From: Sinosporangium album
Lineage (GTDB): Bacteria > Actinomycetota > Actinomycetes > Streptosporangiales > Streptosporangiaceae
Reading direction: 5' to 3'
NCBI RefSeq assembly: GCF_900100605.1
Contig: NZ_FNCN01000016.1
Location: 1-64,000 of the forward strand
DNA length: 64,000 bases
Position numbers and translations under genes: made by a program. The notes under the pieces are model-generated. The model saw only the letters and a list, made by a program, of their open reading frames with translations. It did not search any database and was not told where the DNA came from. Each line of letters opens with the position of its first letter. The stretch's first letter is position 1. Positions 46,509 through 55,415 of the stretch are shown one piece after another.

Positions 46509-46531
46509 GCGAGCGCCCTTCAGGTCTGCGC

Positions 46532-46550
46532 GGAGGCCCTCCGGGCCTCC
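46532..46550. terminator. Bidirectional hairpin between converging genes
   Basis: GGAGGCCC pairs with GGGCCTCC over a 3-base loop, between the cold-shock gene (+) and the MFS gene (-). It could end both transcripts. Confidence 0.6.
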
Positions 46551-46637
46551 TGTGTGCGGGGGGCTTGCGCTGTGGGCGCGACCGGGCGGCGTGCGGAGCA
46601 CGGCCGACAAGACGTACGGCACGGCCCCGCCGTCCGG

Positions 46638-48143
46638 TCACCCGAACGGGTTGGCCAGCGGCTTCGTACGTTCGACGGTGGGTTGGTTGTCGACATCCTC
46701 CCCGTGGACGCGCGAACGAGCCGTCCGCCGGTTCGCCGAGCCCCGGCTCCGGGACAGGCGCAGCCGACGCGCGATGAGCAGCCACGCCAACGTCAGCCCC
46801 GTCACGGCGGCCACCCCGGCCAGCCCCGCCGGGCCGCGCGAGAGCAGCGACATGACCAGCCCGGCGACACCGCCCAGCACCCAGCCGAGCTGGAGGAGCG
46901 CTTCCACCACCCCGAAGGTGGACGAGCGCACCTCCTCCCCGATCTCCCGCTGCACGATCGCGTCCAGCGCCAGCTTGCCGAGTTCCTGGGCGAAAGCCGC
47001 GACCAGCGCCACGGCCACGCCGGCCCACAGGCCGAAGAGGTAGGCCGCCACCGCGGCGGTCGCGGTGCAGAGGCCGAGCGAGGCGAGCACGGCGATCTGC
47101 GGCGACCTGGCACGTATCAGGGACGCCGCGGCGGCCCCCGCCAGGCCGCCCGCGCCCGCGGCCACCGCCAGCAGGGCGATGGTGCCCTCGGCGGGGAGGC
47201 CGGGGAGATGCTTGTCCTGGACCAGGAAAAGTAGATAAAAGAGGAGGAACCCTGAGAAGACCCGGATGGCGGCGTTGGCCCTCAGTGCCTCCGATACCAC
47301 GGGACCGACCCTGAGCAGGGTGCGCCACCGCGCGATCTTCGCGCCCTCCTCGTCGACCTCGGCCTCTTCGAGATCGGGGGAGTCGATGTGGCGCGGGAGC
47401 CGTACGGCCTGGACCCCGAGCACCAGGAACAGCACCATGGCCCCGCGCAGCACCCACTCCGCCCCGAGCCAGGCCACAAGGCCCGCCCCGATGGGCAGGG
47501 CCACCCCCGCTGTGACCAGCGAGAACAGGGCAACCCTGGCGTTGGCGGTCACCAGTGTGGTGTTGGCGGGCAGCACGCTCGGCATGATCGCCGCTCGGGA
47601 CACGTTGTACGCCTTGGACAGCACCAGCACGCCCAGGGCCGCGGGGAACAGGGTGATCACGTCACCGGGGCGTACGGCGGCTGCCATCGCGAAGCACAGC
47701 AGGCCCCTGGCGAACAGGGTGCCCGCCATGACGTAGCGGCGGCCGGAACGGAAACGATCCAACACGGGGCCGACAAAAGGGGCCAGCACGGCGAACGGCA
47801 CCATTGTGATCAAGAGGTAGAGCGCCACGTGGCCGCGCGCCTCGTCGACCGGCAACCCGAAGAACAGCGTGCCTGCCAGCGCCACCGTGATCAGCGCGTC
47901 GCCCGCGCTGTGCGCGGCGGTCACCTCGATCAGACGGCCAAGCCCCGTACGGCCCGCCCCGCCGGCGTGCGTCAACCGCCGCGTCGCCCTGCCGACACTC
48001 CGTGTCGCCCCCGCGGCGCCCCGGCCGACCTTGCGCGACGTGCCCGCGGCCCCTCTCCCGGCACGCACAGTGACCCGCCCCGCCCGGGAAGCCCCTCGAC
48101 CGAAACCCCGGGCCACCTCCCCGATCTTCCGCCAGTTCATCAC
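46638..48143 (-). CDS. MFS transporter with long basic N-terminus
   Basis: This 501-residue protein has about 12 hydrophobic segments of MFS type, with loop motif PFVGPVLDRFRSGRRY. Its unusual part is the first ~70 residues: Arg/Gly/Ala-rich near-repeats such as GRGASRAGRVTVRAGRGAAG and SVGRATRRL, followed by GRTGLGRLIEV. The N-terminal stretch has no membrane segment and is strongly positive. Substrate unknown; drug efflux is a common role of this family but not shown here. The start at ATG ATG is plain. It ends at the 46532-46550 hairpin. Confidence 0.85.
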   Translation of the reverse strand: MMNWRKIGEVARGFGRGASRAGRVTVRAGRGAAGTSRKVGRGAAGATRSVGRATRRLTHAGGAGRTGLGRLIEVTAAHSAGDALITVALAGTLFFGLPVDEARGHVALYLLITMVPFAVLAPFVGPVLDRFRSGRRYVMAGTLFARGLLCFAMAAAVRPGDVITLFPAALGVLVLSKAYNVSRAAIMPSVLPANTTLVTANARVALFSLVTAGVALPIGAGLVAWLGAEWVLRGAMVLFLVLGVQAVRLPRHIDSPDLEEAEVDEEGAKIARWRTLLRVGPVVSEALRANAAIRVFSGFLLFYLLFLVQDKHLPGLPAEGTIALLAVAAGAGGLAGAAAASLIRARSPQIAVLASLGLCTATAAVAAYLFGLWAGVAVALVAAFAQELGKLALDAIVQREIGEEVRSSTFGVVEALLQLGWVLGGVAGLVMSLLSRGPAGLAGVAAVTGLTLAWLLIARRLRLSRSRGSANRRTARSRVHGEDVDNQPTVERTKPLANPFG

Positions 48144-48351
48144 AGTTTCATTATGCGGCGGTCATTCATGTCGGGTTGGGACCTGCTTTGGGTGGGTTGG
48201 TGGGGCGGTGGGAGGACGGGCGGGGGTGGGGCGATGGCTCGGGGCGGGCTGGGAGGCGTTTTTTGGGGGTGGAAGGGCTGTTGGGGGGATGTGTTGCAGG
48301 TTTGGTGTGGTGCTGGGTGCTGGCCGGTGTGGGGATGGGTGAGAATGAAGT

Positions 48352-49167
48352 GTGAGCCGTACTCGATCCCGCACCCCAGCACTCGACCAGGCATGCGTCG
48401 ACGCCGTCGAGTTGGCCCGTGTGGCCGCGCAGCAGATCGCCAGGCCGGGTGAGGTCGGCGAGCATCTGGGTTATGAGGGCGAGGGTGACCGGGTCGTCAC
48501 GCATTACTTCGCGTGCCTGGACCGCGCCTACCGGGGATGGCGCTGGGCGGTGACGGTGGCGCGGGCGTCGCGGGCGCGGCATGTGACGGTGAGTGAGACC
48601 GTGTTGCTGCCCGGGGCGGAGGCGCTGATGCCGCCGGCGTGGGTGCCGTGGAGCGAGCGGCTGCGCCCCGGGGATCTCGGGGTGGGGGATCTGCTGCCGA
48701 CGTCGGCGGACGACGACCGGCTGGCGCCGGGGTTCAGTTCCGACGACGACACCGACCACCAGATGTTCTTCGAGTACGGCCTGGGCCGTGCCCGTGTGCT
48801 TTCCCCGCTGGGGAGGGATCAGGCGGTGCGGCGCTGGCACTCGGGCGAGTCGGGCCCGCATTCGCCGTTGGCGCACGCGGCGCCGGCGCAGTGCTCGACG
48901 TGCGGTTTCTATTGGCCGCTCGCGGGGGCGCTGAGGATGGGGTTCGGGGTGTGCGCGAATGAGTACGCGCCGGACGACGGCAAGGTGGTGGCCGCCGATC
49001 ACGGGTGCGGGGCGCATTCCGAGGCGGCCGTGATGCCTCCGACTCTTGAGCAGCCGCCCCCGATCCTCGATGATCTTGGCTATGACCTGATGGAGGCCGA
49101 CGACGAGGCCACCGATCTGACCGGGTCGGTCGAAGAGGATGTGTCTGAGCCTTTCGGTCACTCCTGA
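48352..49167 (+). CDS. DUF3027 family protein
   Basis: This 271-residue protein contains the DUF3027 core WRWAVTVARASRARHVTVSE and EALMPPAWVPWSERLRPGDL. A Cys-rich part (CSTCGFYWPLAGALRMGFGV, then HGCGAHSEAA) suggests metal binding. The acidic C-terminus ends near the sacsin-like gene. The family is actinobacterial with unknown function. The start is GTG 48352 with a weak ribosome binding site. It lies 40 bases before the HSP90-like ATPase gene, a conserved neighbour pair in actinobacteria as far as I know, suggesting joint function. Confidence 0.88.
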   Translation: MSRTRSRTPALDQACVDAVELARVAAQQIARPGEVGEHLGYEGEGDRVVTHYFACLDRAYRGWRWAVTVARASRARHVTVSETVLLPGAEALMPPAWVPWSERLRPGDLGVGDLLPTSADDDRLAPGFSSDDDTDHQMFFEYGLGRARVLSPLGRDQAVRRWHSGESGPHSPLAHAAPAQCSTCGFYWPLAGALRMGFGVCANEYAPDDGKVVAADHGCGAHSEAAVMPPTLEQPPPILDDLGYDLMEADDEATDLTGSVEEDVSEPFGHS

Positions 49168-49207
49168 CGACCGGCCGACGCCCCCACCTCTTCCTGGGAC
49201 CACATAC

Positions 49208-52200
49208 ATGACCGATATTTCTGGTAGTGATGTCGCGGCCCCTGCCACAGCATCCGGTGACGACGTGTTCGGGGTCGCCCGGATGCGGGCGGCCGTGCTG
49301 GACGCCTGGTCGGCGTCGCCCGCAAGGTTTCGTGAGGACGCCAACGCCGAGGAGGACTTCGCCCTCGGCGGCTACCGCGACCGGTTGATCGTGGAGTTGG
49401 CGCAGAACGCGGCGGACGCCGCCCTGCGGGCGGGAGTGCCGGGACGGCTGCGCCTGGTGTTGAAAGACGGGGTCCTGACGGCGTCGAACACCGGCGCCCC
49501 GCTCGACGCCGCCGGTGTCGAGGGGCTGGCGACGCTGCGGGTCTCGGCCAAACACGACCAGAAGGGCGCCGCGGGCAGGTTCGGCGTGGGGTTCGCGGCG
49601 GTGGTGTCGGTCTGCGACGCCCCGCTGATCGGGTCCCGCGCGACCGGTGCCGTGCGATGGTCGCGCGAGGAGACCGCCGCGCTCGTGGCCGGCCTGCCCT
49701 CCCTGTCCGGGGTGCTGCGCGACCGCGAGGGCCATGTGCCCATGCTGCGCCTGCCGTTCGCCGCCGAGCCTCCGGAGGTGCCGGAGGGCTTCGACACGGT
49801 CGTACGGCTGCCGCTGCGCGACAAGACCGCCGAGGAGAGCGTCCGGCGGATGCTGGACGAGACCGATGCGGCGCTGCCGCTGGGCATGCCCGCGCTCGGC
49901 GTGATCGAGATCGACGTGGACGGTGACACCCGCACCGTCGCCGCCGACAACTGGCGTGTCGTCTCGGCGTCGGGGGAGTTCACCCCGGAGCAGGTGGCGG
50001 AGCTGTTCGCCGACAGGCCGACGGAGGAGCGGGCGAGGCCGTACTGGTCGGTGCGCTGGGCGGTGCCGCTGGCGGCGTCCGGTGAGCCGCTGCCCCTGCC
50101 GGCGGGCGTGCCGCCGGTGGTGCACGCGCCGACGCCCAGCGACGAGCCGCTCGACCTGCCGGCGCTGCTCATCGCGACGTTCCCCATGGCGACCGACCGC
50201 AGGCATGTGGCGAAGGGGCCGCTGACGGCGTTCCTCGTCGAGCGTGCGGCCGAGAGCTACCTGGAGCTGCTCTCCGGGCTGCCCCGCACGCCCGCGCTGC
50301 TGGGGCTGGTCCCGGGGCTGATGGGCAAGGCGGAGCTCGACGCGGACATCCGGCGCGCGATCCTGCGCCGGCTGCCCGATACGCCGCTGCTGCCGGCGTT
50401 GTCGGCCCCGGCCGAGCCGCGGGGCACCGGACCCGTGGACCCGTTCGAGCTGCTCAACGAGCCGGAGAAGACGGCGCGGCCCGCCGGCGACGAACCCGAC
50501 GGGTGGTGGCGCCCGTTCGAGGGCGCGGTGGCGGGCCGCCAGGCCACGTCGGTCGCGGGGTCGGCCGAGCTGCTCGACCTCGTGGCGCCGGTGGTGCCCG
50601 GCCTGCTGCCCGCCGACTGGCCTTCGCGCCATCCGGCGCTGACCACGCTCGGGGTCAGGCGGGTGGAGCTGGCCGAGGTGATCGAGCTTCTGTCGGGCGA
50701 CGCGGTCGAGGGCCGCGACCCGGCGTGGTGGCGTTCGCTGTACGACGTGCTGCCGGCCGACGACCCGGAGGCCATCGGCGCGCTGCCGGTCCCGCTGGCC
50801 GATGGGCGGCTGGTGCGCGGGGCGAGGGGCACCCTCGTGCTGACGGAGGGGTCGTCGTCCCTGGACCCGGCCGTGCTGGCGCCGCTCGGGCTGCGCGTCG
50901 TCCACCCCGACGCGGCCCATCCGCTGCTGTCGCGCCTCGGGGCGGCCGAGGCGACTCCGCGCACGGTGCTCGACGACCCGCTGACCCGGGCCGCGGTGGC
51001 CGAGTCGATCGACAGCGGGGAGGCCGAGCCGGTGGCGGCAGCCGTACTCGCCCTGGTGGAGGCGGCGGGGCTGACGGCGGGGGAGGCCCCGTGGCTGGGG
51101 GATCTGGCGCTGCGGAGTGAGGCCGGTGAGTTGTATCCCGCCGGCGAGCTGCTGCTGGCCGGTGGCACGCTGGCGGGCCTGGTCGAGGAGGACACGCCGT
51201 TCGGGGTGGCCGCGCCCGACCTGGTGGAGCGTTACGGGCCGCGCGTGCTGGCCGCGGCGGGGGTGCTCGACGGGTTCGCGGTGGCCAACGACACCGACGT
51301 GCTGTTCGACCTCGATGAGTGCGATCACGGGCTCGACCGCGAGGAGGAGTGGCTCGAGGCGGTGCTCGACATGATGCCCGAGCTCGACGTGCCGCCGGTC
51401 GCGCCGGAGTTCACCGCGATCAGGGACCTGGAATACGTCGCGGACTGGAAGGCCGCCCTGGCGCTGCTGACCCGTCCGCCGCTGCGCGCCGCCTTGCATC
51501 CGCTGCGCGTGGTGTCGGGGGGCGAGACCATCGAGGTCCCCTCGTATACCGCGTGGTGGCTCAGCACCCACCCGGTGCTCGGCGGGCACACGCCCACCTC
51601 GCTGCGGGTGGCCGACGGCGATCCGCTGCTGTTCGGCCTGTACGGCGAAGCCCCCGCGGGCCTCGACCCCGCGGCCCTGTCCATGATCGGTGTGCGCACG
51701 ACGCTGGCCGACCTGCTCGCCGAGCGCGGCGGCCCCGAGGAGCTGCTCGATCTGCTCGCCGATCCCGATCTCGAGGTCGACCGGGCGCAGCTCCGCTCCC
51801 TGTGGATCGCGCTCGCGGCCGTGGACCCGGCGAGGGTCGAGCCGCCGGGCGCGGTGCGGGCGGTGCTGCACGGCGAGATCGTCGTGGCCGATGCCGAGGA
51901 CGGGCATCTGGTGGGCGGCTCGGGAACGGGCGGCTCGGGAACGGGCGGCTCGGGAACGGACGGCTCTGCAACGGGCGGCTCTGGCGCGGGTGGCGCGGGA
52001 GGGCCCGTGGTGGTGGAGGCGCCCGACCTGCTTTCGCGCGTGGCGGACCGGCCGCTGCTGCTGGCGCCGTTCGATCTCGCCGAGGCGCTGTCGGAGCTGC
52101 TGGACCTGCCGCTGGCCGGCGAGGTCGTGGCGGGCGAGGTGACCTCGTCCGGCACCGTACGGCAGGTGCCGGCGGCGGTGCGCTCGCTGCTGCCGACGGC

Positions 52201-52429
52201 GCCGTCGACCTATGTGGAGCACGACGAGCTGCTGGTGGACGGCGTCCCGGCCTCGTGGAGGTTCTTCGAGGGAGCGGTGCACTGCTCGGGGGTCGACGGT
52301 CTCGCGCGCGGACTCGCCTGGGCGGCGGGCCACTGGGCCGACCGGCTGGCCGTGGCCGCGCTGCTGCGCGACCCCGACGCGGTGCCGCTGCTGCTGGCCG
52401 AGGCCGACCTCGACAGTTTGAACGGCTGA
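49208..52429 (+). CDS. Sacsin/HSP90-like ATPase protein
   Basis: This 1073-residue protein has an N-terminal GHKL ATPase fold: LIVELAQNAADAALRAGVPG (N-box), the G1 area SNTGAPLDAAGVEGLATL, and KGAAGRFGVGFAAVVSVCDA (G2). This matches the sacsin N-terminal-like HSP90 ATPase annotation. The remaining ~850 residues have no motif that I recognise, and include an in-frame Gly/Ser/Thr linker at residues ~903-927 built of five 15-base repeats. A chaperone-like function is inferred. The ATG at 49208 follows the DUF3027 stop by 40 bases. It converges on the DUF2530 gene. Confidence 0.88.
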   Translation: MTDISGSDVAAPATASGDDVFGVARMRAAVLDAWSASPARFREDANAEEDFALGGYRDRLIVELAQNAADAALRAGVPGRLRLVLKDGVLTASNTGAPLDAAGVEGLATLRVSAKHDQKGAAGRFGVGFAAVVSVCDAPLIGSRATGAVRWSREETAALVAGLPSLSGVLRDREGHVPMLRLPFAAEPPEVPEGFDTVVRLPLRDKTAEESVRRMLDETDAALPLGMPALGVIEIDVDGDTRTVAADNWRVVSASGEFTPEQVAELFADRPTEERARPYWSVRWAVPLAASGEPLPLPAGVPPVVHAPTPSDEPLDLPALLIATFPMATDRRHVAKGPLTAFLVERAAESYLELLSGLPRTPALLGLVPGLMGKAELDADIRRAILRRLPDTPLLPALSAPAEPRGTGPVDPFELLNEPEKTARPAGDEPDGWWRPFEGAVAGRQATSVAGSAELLDLVAPVVPGLLPADWPSRHPALTTLGVRRVELAEVIELLSGDAVEGRDPAWWRSLYDVLPADDPEAIGALPVPLADGRLVRGARGTLVLTEGSSSLDPAVLAPLGLRVVHPDAAHPLLSRLGAAEATPRTVLDDPLTRAAVAESIDSGEAEPVAAAVLALVEAAGLTAGEAPWLGDLALRSEAGELYPAGELLLAGGTLAGLVEEDTPFGVAAPDLVERYGPRVLAAAGVLDGFAVANDTDVLFDLDECDHGLDREEEWLEAVLDMMPELDVPPVAPEFTAIRDLEYVADWKAALALLTRPPLRAALHPLRVVSGGETIEVPSYTAWWLSTHPVLGGHTPTSLRVADGDPLLFGLYGEAPAGLDPAALSMIGVRTTLADLLAERGGPEELLDLLADPDLEVDRAQLRSLWIALAAVDPARVEPPGAVRAVLHGEIVVADAEDGHLVGGSGTGGSGTGGSGTDGSATGGSGAGGAGGPVVVEAPDLLSRVADRPLLLAPFDLAEALSELLDLPLAGEVVAGEVTSSGTVRQVPAAVRSLLPTAPSTYVEHDELLVDGVPASWRFFEGAVHCSGVDGLARGLAWAAGHWADRLAVAALLRDPDAVPLLLAEADLDSLNG
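51913..51987 (+). repeat. 15-bp in-frame repeats (Gly-Ser-Gly-Thr linker)
   Basis: Five units of the type GGGCGGCTCGGGAAC, the first three identical and the last two diverged, encode repeated Gly-Gly-Ser-Gly-Thr. They lie inside the sacsin-like gene and probably vary in number between strains. Confidence 0.9.
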
Positions 52430-52451
52430 CGCGAGGCGGACGGCCGGCGCG

Positions 52452-52745
52452 TCACACGGTGGCGGGCCCCTGCGGGGGGTCGCCACCCGGCCGTTCGTCG
52501 TCGCCCGCGCGCACCGGTGCGGCGCGGGCCGCGGCGCGGCGGTCTTTGCGGCGGATGAACCAGACCCCGAACGCTCCGCCGACGATGCCGGCCACGCATG
52601 TCCACACCCACCAGCTCTGCTCCAGGTCGGGCTGGAACACGAGCAGCACGATCAGCGCGAGCGCCCAGATCCCCGTGCCGACGAGCACGGTCGCCATGTC
52701 GTTGGTCTTCAGCGGCTCGGGGTCGGGTCGGCGCGGCTGGCTCAC
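52452..52745 (-). CDS. DUF2530 membrane protein
   Basis: This 97-residue protein has two membrane segments (LVGTGIWALALIVLLVF near 21-37 and WWVWTCVAGIVGGAFGVWFI near 45-64) and a charged Arg/Ala-rich tail (RRKDRRAAARAAPVRAG). The family is actinobacterial, function unknown. It converges with the sacsin-like gene, only 22 bases between the stops. Confidence 0.85.
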   Translation of the reverse strand: MSQPRRPDPEPLKTNDMATVLVGTGIWALALIVLLVFQPDLEQSWWVWTCVAGIVGGAFGVWFIRRKDRRAAARAAPVRAGDDERPGGDPPQGPATV

Positions 52746-52901
52746 GCATACACCCTACTTCGCCACCGTTCCCCGGCTCCGCGCCCACTCTCGGTAGGGC
52801 GCCGCGGAGTCATGATCGCGATGTGCGGTCCCGACTCACGGTGGGGGATTGGTCGCGGAGAGAGGTGAGTAGGCTCGGCGTCTGCCGGAAAACTGTGGTG
52901 C

Positions 52902-52930
52902 TTGGAGGGAATGCCATGGAAGCGTATATA
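52902..52930 (+). promoter_or_regulatory. Promoter of the MarR operon
   Basis: TTGGAG (52902-52907) and TATATA (52925-52930) are separated by 17 bases, a good sigma-70-type promoter. Transcription would start near 52937, about 14 bases before the MarR ATG, giving a very short leader. Confidence 0.65.
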
Positions 52931-52958
52931 GTTAGCAAAGGTAATGAGACATGCTAAC
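52931..52958. promoter_or_regulatory. Inverted repeat at the MarR start (probable operator)
   Basis: GTTAGCA (52931-52937) and TGCTAAC (52952-52958) form a perfect 7-bp inverted repeat with a 14-base spacer directly after the -10 box and over the start codon of MarR. This is the expected place for an autoregulatory MarR operator. Confidence 0.6.
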
Positions 52959-53412
52959 GAACCCTCCCAAGGTAAGCCCGGTCGCGAACCTGCGAAGCGA
53001 CGTCGGGTTGGCTTCCGCGCTACGAGTAACGCTGGCGCGGCTGAACAGAAGACTGCGAAGACAGTCGGCGAAGCACTCGCTGACTCCCACGCAGCTCGCG
53101 ACGCTCGTCGCGGTGGATCGGCATTCCGCGATAACCCCCGGCGAATTGGCCGAGCAAGAGAAGGTACAACCGCCCTCGATGACAAGGGTGATCGCCGCGC
53201 TGGCCGCGCGCGGCTTGGTCTCCCGCACTCCCCATCCGACCGACAGGCGGCAAGTGACCGTCACCGTGACCGAAGCCGGGCTGGCGCTGTTGAAGGAGGA
53301 GCGCCGACTCAAAGAGGCCTGGCTGGCACAGAGGTTGAAGGAGTTGACTCCCGAGGAGAGAACGGTGCTGCGGCAGGCGGCACCGATCTTGGAGAAGCTC
53401 AGCAAGATCTAG
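52951..53412 (+). CDS. MarR-family transcriptional regulator
   Basis: This 153-residue winged-helix protein has the MarR DNA-binding core: LTPTQLATLVAVDRHSAITP, LAEQEKVQPPSMTRVIAALA (recognition helix), then the wing LVSRTPHPTDRRQVTVTVTE. It is a dimeric repressor that usually releases DNA on binding a phenolic or drug-like ligand. It heads a likely operon with an MFS transporter, a 2'-5' RNA ligase-like gene and a tiny membrane peptide. An inverted repeat overlaps its start, suggesting autoregulation of the operon. Confidence 0.93.
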   Translation: MLTNPPKVSPVANLRSDVGLASALRVTLARLNRRLRRQSAKHSLTPTQLATLVAVDRHSAITPGELAEQEKVQPPSMTRVIAALAARGLVSRTPHPTDRRQVTVTVTEAGLALLKEERRLKEAWLAQRLKELTPEERTVLRQAAPILEKLSKI

Positions 53413-53438
53413 CGGACCCCGACGAACGCCGCGCGGTC

Positions 53439-54869
53439 GTGCCGAAGGCACGGCCGCGACCCGACCAAGCCGCCGAGCCTTGGCGGGAGAGTCGGCCCGG
53501 AACGGGAGCGCGGGTCGAACCTGGAAGTGACGAAACCGGTGCGGGCGACGCCGCGGACGCGGCGGTCGAGATCGCCGCGCCGGCTGCGGAGGCCGACGCC
53601 GTACCCGCTCGGGGTGGGATGTTCCGATCCCTGCGGATCTACAACTACCGCCTGTTCGCGAGCGGCGGCGTGGTGTCCAACACCGGGACGTGGATGCAGC
53701 GCACCGCGCAGGACCTGCTGATCCTCGACCTGACCAAGGGCAGCGCGGCGGCGCTCGGCCTGGCGACGACGCTGCAGTTCATGCCGCAGTTGCTGTTCGG
53801 GCTGTGGGGCGGGGGGCTGGCCGACCGCTATCCCAAGCGGCCGGTCCTGATCATCGCGCAGTCGATCATGGGTGTGCTGGCGCTGACGCTCGGCCTGCTC
53901 GTGGTGACCGGGACCGTGGCCGAATGGCACGTCTACGCGATGGCGTTCGTGGTCGGCATGGTCGCCTGTGTCGAGGTGCCGACGCGGCAGTCGTTCGTCG
54001 CGGAGATGGTCGGCAAGGCCGACCTGCCCAACGCGATCGCCCTCAACGGCTCGATCTTCAACCTGGCCCGTGTGGTCGGCCCCGCCCTAGCCGGTGTGCT
54101 GATCTACGCGCTGGGCGGGCCCGGGCCGATCTTCCTGGTGAACGCGGTGTCGTTCGCCGCGGTGATCTCCGGGTTGATCTTCATGCGCAAGGCGGAGCTC
54201 AATCCGTCGGAGCGCGTGCCGCGGGCCAAGGGGCAGCTCCGGGAGGGGCTGCGCTATGTGCTCGACCGCCCGGAACTGCTGATGCCGATGCTTCTGATCG
54301 GCTTCGTCTCCATGTTCGCGCAGAGCTTCGGCATGTCGATAGCGCTGATGGCGGGCACAGTGTTCGACGCGGGCGCCGCGTCGTTCGGGGTGGCCTCAAG
54401 CGCGTTCGCGATCGGTGCTCTCGCCGGTGCGCTGCTCGCCGCGCGCCGGGTCAAGCCGAGCAGGAAGTTGATCGTCGGGGGCGCGGTGAGCTTCGCATTG
54501 CTCCAGATGCTCTCGGCTCTCATGCCGTGGTATCCGCTTTACCTCGCCGCGCTGATCCCCGCCGGCATGGCGATGATCACCGTGAACACCGCGGCCAACG
54601 CGGCCGTGCAGATCGCGACCTCGGCGGAGATGCGTGGGCGTGTGATGGGCATATACGTCCTGGTCTTCACCGGAGGCGTTCCCGTCGGCGCCACCGTACT
54701 CGGCTGGCTCGCCGAGCTCGGCGGGCCCCGTGCCGGTGTGATGATGACCGGAGTGCTGACCTTGGCCGGCGTCGGCCTGGCCACGGCGCTCACCAAGGTG
54801 ATCACGCGCAGGAGGAGCTCACGTGCGGTTGTTCGTGGCGTTGCTGCCGCCCCGGGCGGCGCTCGCTGA
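53439..54869 (+). CDS. MFS transporter, MarR-linked
   Basis: This transporter has 12 predicted segments. The family start is MFRSLRIYNYRLFASGGVVS at ATG 53619, then TWMQRTAQDLLILDLT and the A-like motif GGGLADRYPKRPVL. I annotate from GTG 53439, which adds a ~60-residue Ala/Glu/Asp-rich cytoplasmic segment like those of relatives; ATG 53619 would give a 416-residue protein and is the alternative. It follows MarR by 26 bases and overlaps the ThpR-like gene by 47 bases. Drug or metabolite efflux under MarR control is the likely role. Confidence 0.85.
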   Translation: MPKARPRPDQAAEPWRESRPGTGARVEPGSDETGAGDAADAAVEIAAPAAEADAVPARGGMFRSLRIYNYRLFASGGVVSNTGTWMQRTAQDLLILDLTKGSAAALGLATTLQFMPQLLFGLWGGGLADRYPKRPVLIIAQSIMGVLALTLGLLVVTGTVAEWHVYAMAFVVGMVACVEVPTRQSFVAEMVGKADLPNAIALNGSIFNLARVVGPALAGVLIYALGGPGPIFLVNAVSFAAVISGLIFMRKAELNPSERVPRAKGQLREGLRYVLDRPELLMPMLLIGFVSMFAQSFGMSIALMAGTVFDAGAASFGVASSAFAIGALAGALLAARRVKPSRKLIVGGAVSFALLQMLSALMPWYPLYLAALIPAGMAMITVNTAANAAVQIATSAEMRGRVMGIYVLVFTGGVPVGATVLGWLAELGGPRAGVMMTGVLTLAGVGLATALTKVITRRRSSRAVVRGVAAAPGGAR

Positions 54870-55395
54870 GGTCGAACGGCTGGTCGCGCCGCACCGCGAC
54901 GACTGGCCGGGGCTGCGCTGGACCGACCCCGGGCTCTGGCACCTCACCCTCACATTCATGGGTGAGGTGCCGGACGGGCTCCGGCCCGATCTGGAGGTAC
55001 GGCTGGCGCGGGCGGCCTCGCGCCGCCCGCCCATGACGCTGGCGTTCGCCGGGGCGGGGGCCTTCCCGTCCCGGGGGCGCGCCCGGGTCTTCTGGGCGGG
55101 CGTCAATGGGCCACGCCCGGCCCTGACTCGGCTGGCGGAGTCCGTCGAGGCCGCCGCCCGGCGTGCGGGGGCCTCGCAGGGGGAGGCGCGGCCGTACCAC
55201 CCGCACCTCACCCTGGCCCGCACGCGGGCGCGTACCGGCGGTGAGGATGTGAGACCGCTGGTCGAGGCCCTGGAGGCGTTCGAGGGGACGCCGTGGCGGG
55301 CCGAGGAGATCCACCTCATGCGCAGCATGCTGGGACGTCCTGTGCGATATGACTCACTCGCGTCCTGGCCGCTTCGTGGCCCTAACACCGCCTAG
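54823..55395 (+). CDS. thpR: RNA 2',3'-cyclic phosphodiesterase (2'-5' RNA ligase family)
   Basis: This 190-residue 2H phosphoesterase has the two HxTx motifs: HLTLTFMGEVPD (about residues 40-51) and HPHLTLARTRAR. The N-terminus MRLFVALLPPRAALAEVERL is typical. It hydrolyses 2',3'-cyclic phosphate ends of RNA. GTG 54823 with AGGAGG just upstream is the start; the gene overlaps the MFS gene end by 47 bases, so it is translationally coupled. In relatives this MFS-ThpR pair is also adjacent. Confidence 0.93.
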   Translation: MRLFVALLPPRAALAEVERLVAPHRDDWPGLRWTDPGLWHLTLTFMGEVPDGLRPDLEVRLARAASRRPPMTLAFAGAGAFPSRGRARVFWAGVNGPRPALTRLAESVEAAARRAGASQGEARPYHPHLTLARTRARTGGEDVRPLVEALEAFEGTPWRAEEIHLMRSMLGRPVRYDSLASWPLRGPNTA

Positions 55396-55415
55396 GCGGG
55401 GTTAGGCTCCATGGC

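Noticed and set aside
48734-52486. A very long open frame (1250 codons) on the minus strand
   Set aside because: It is antisense to the sacsin-like gene, Arg/Gln/His-rich, and its start has no ribosome binding site. High GC at third positions creates such frames.
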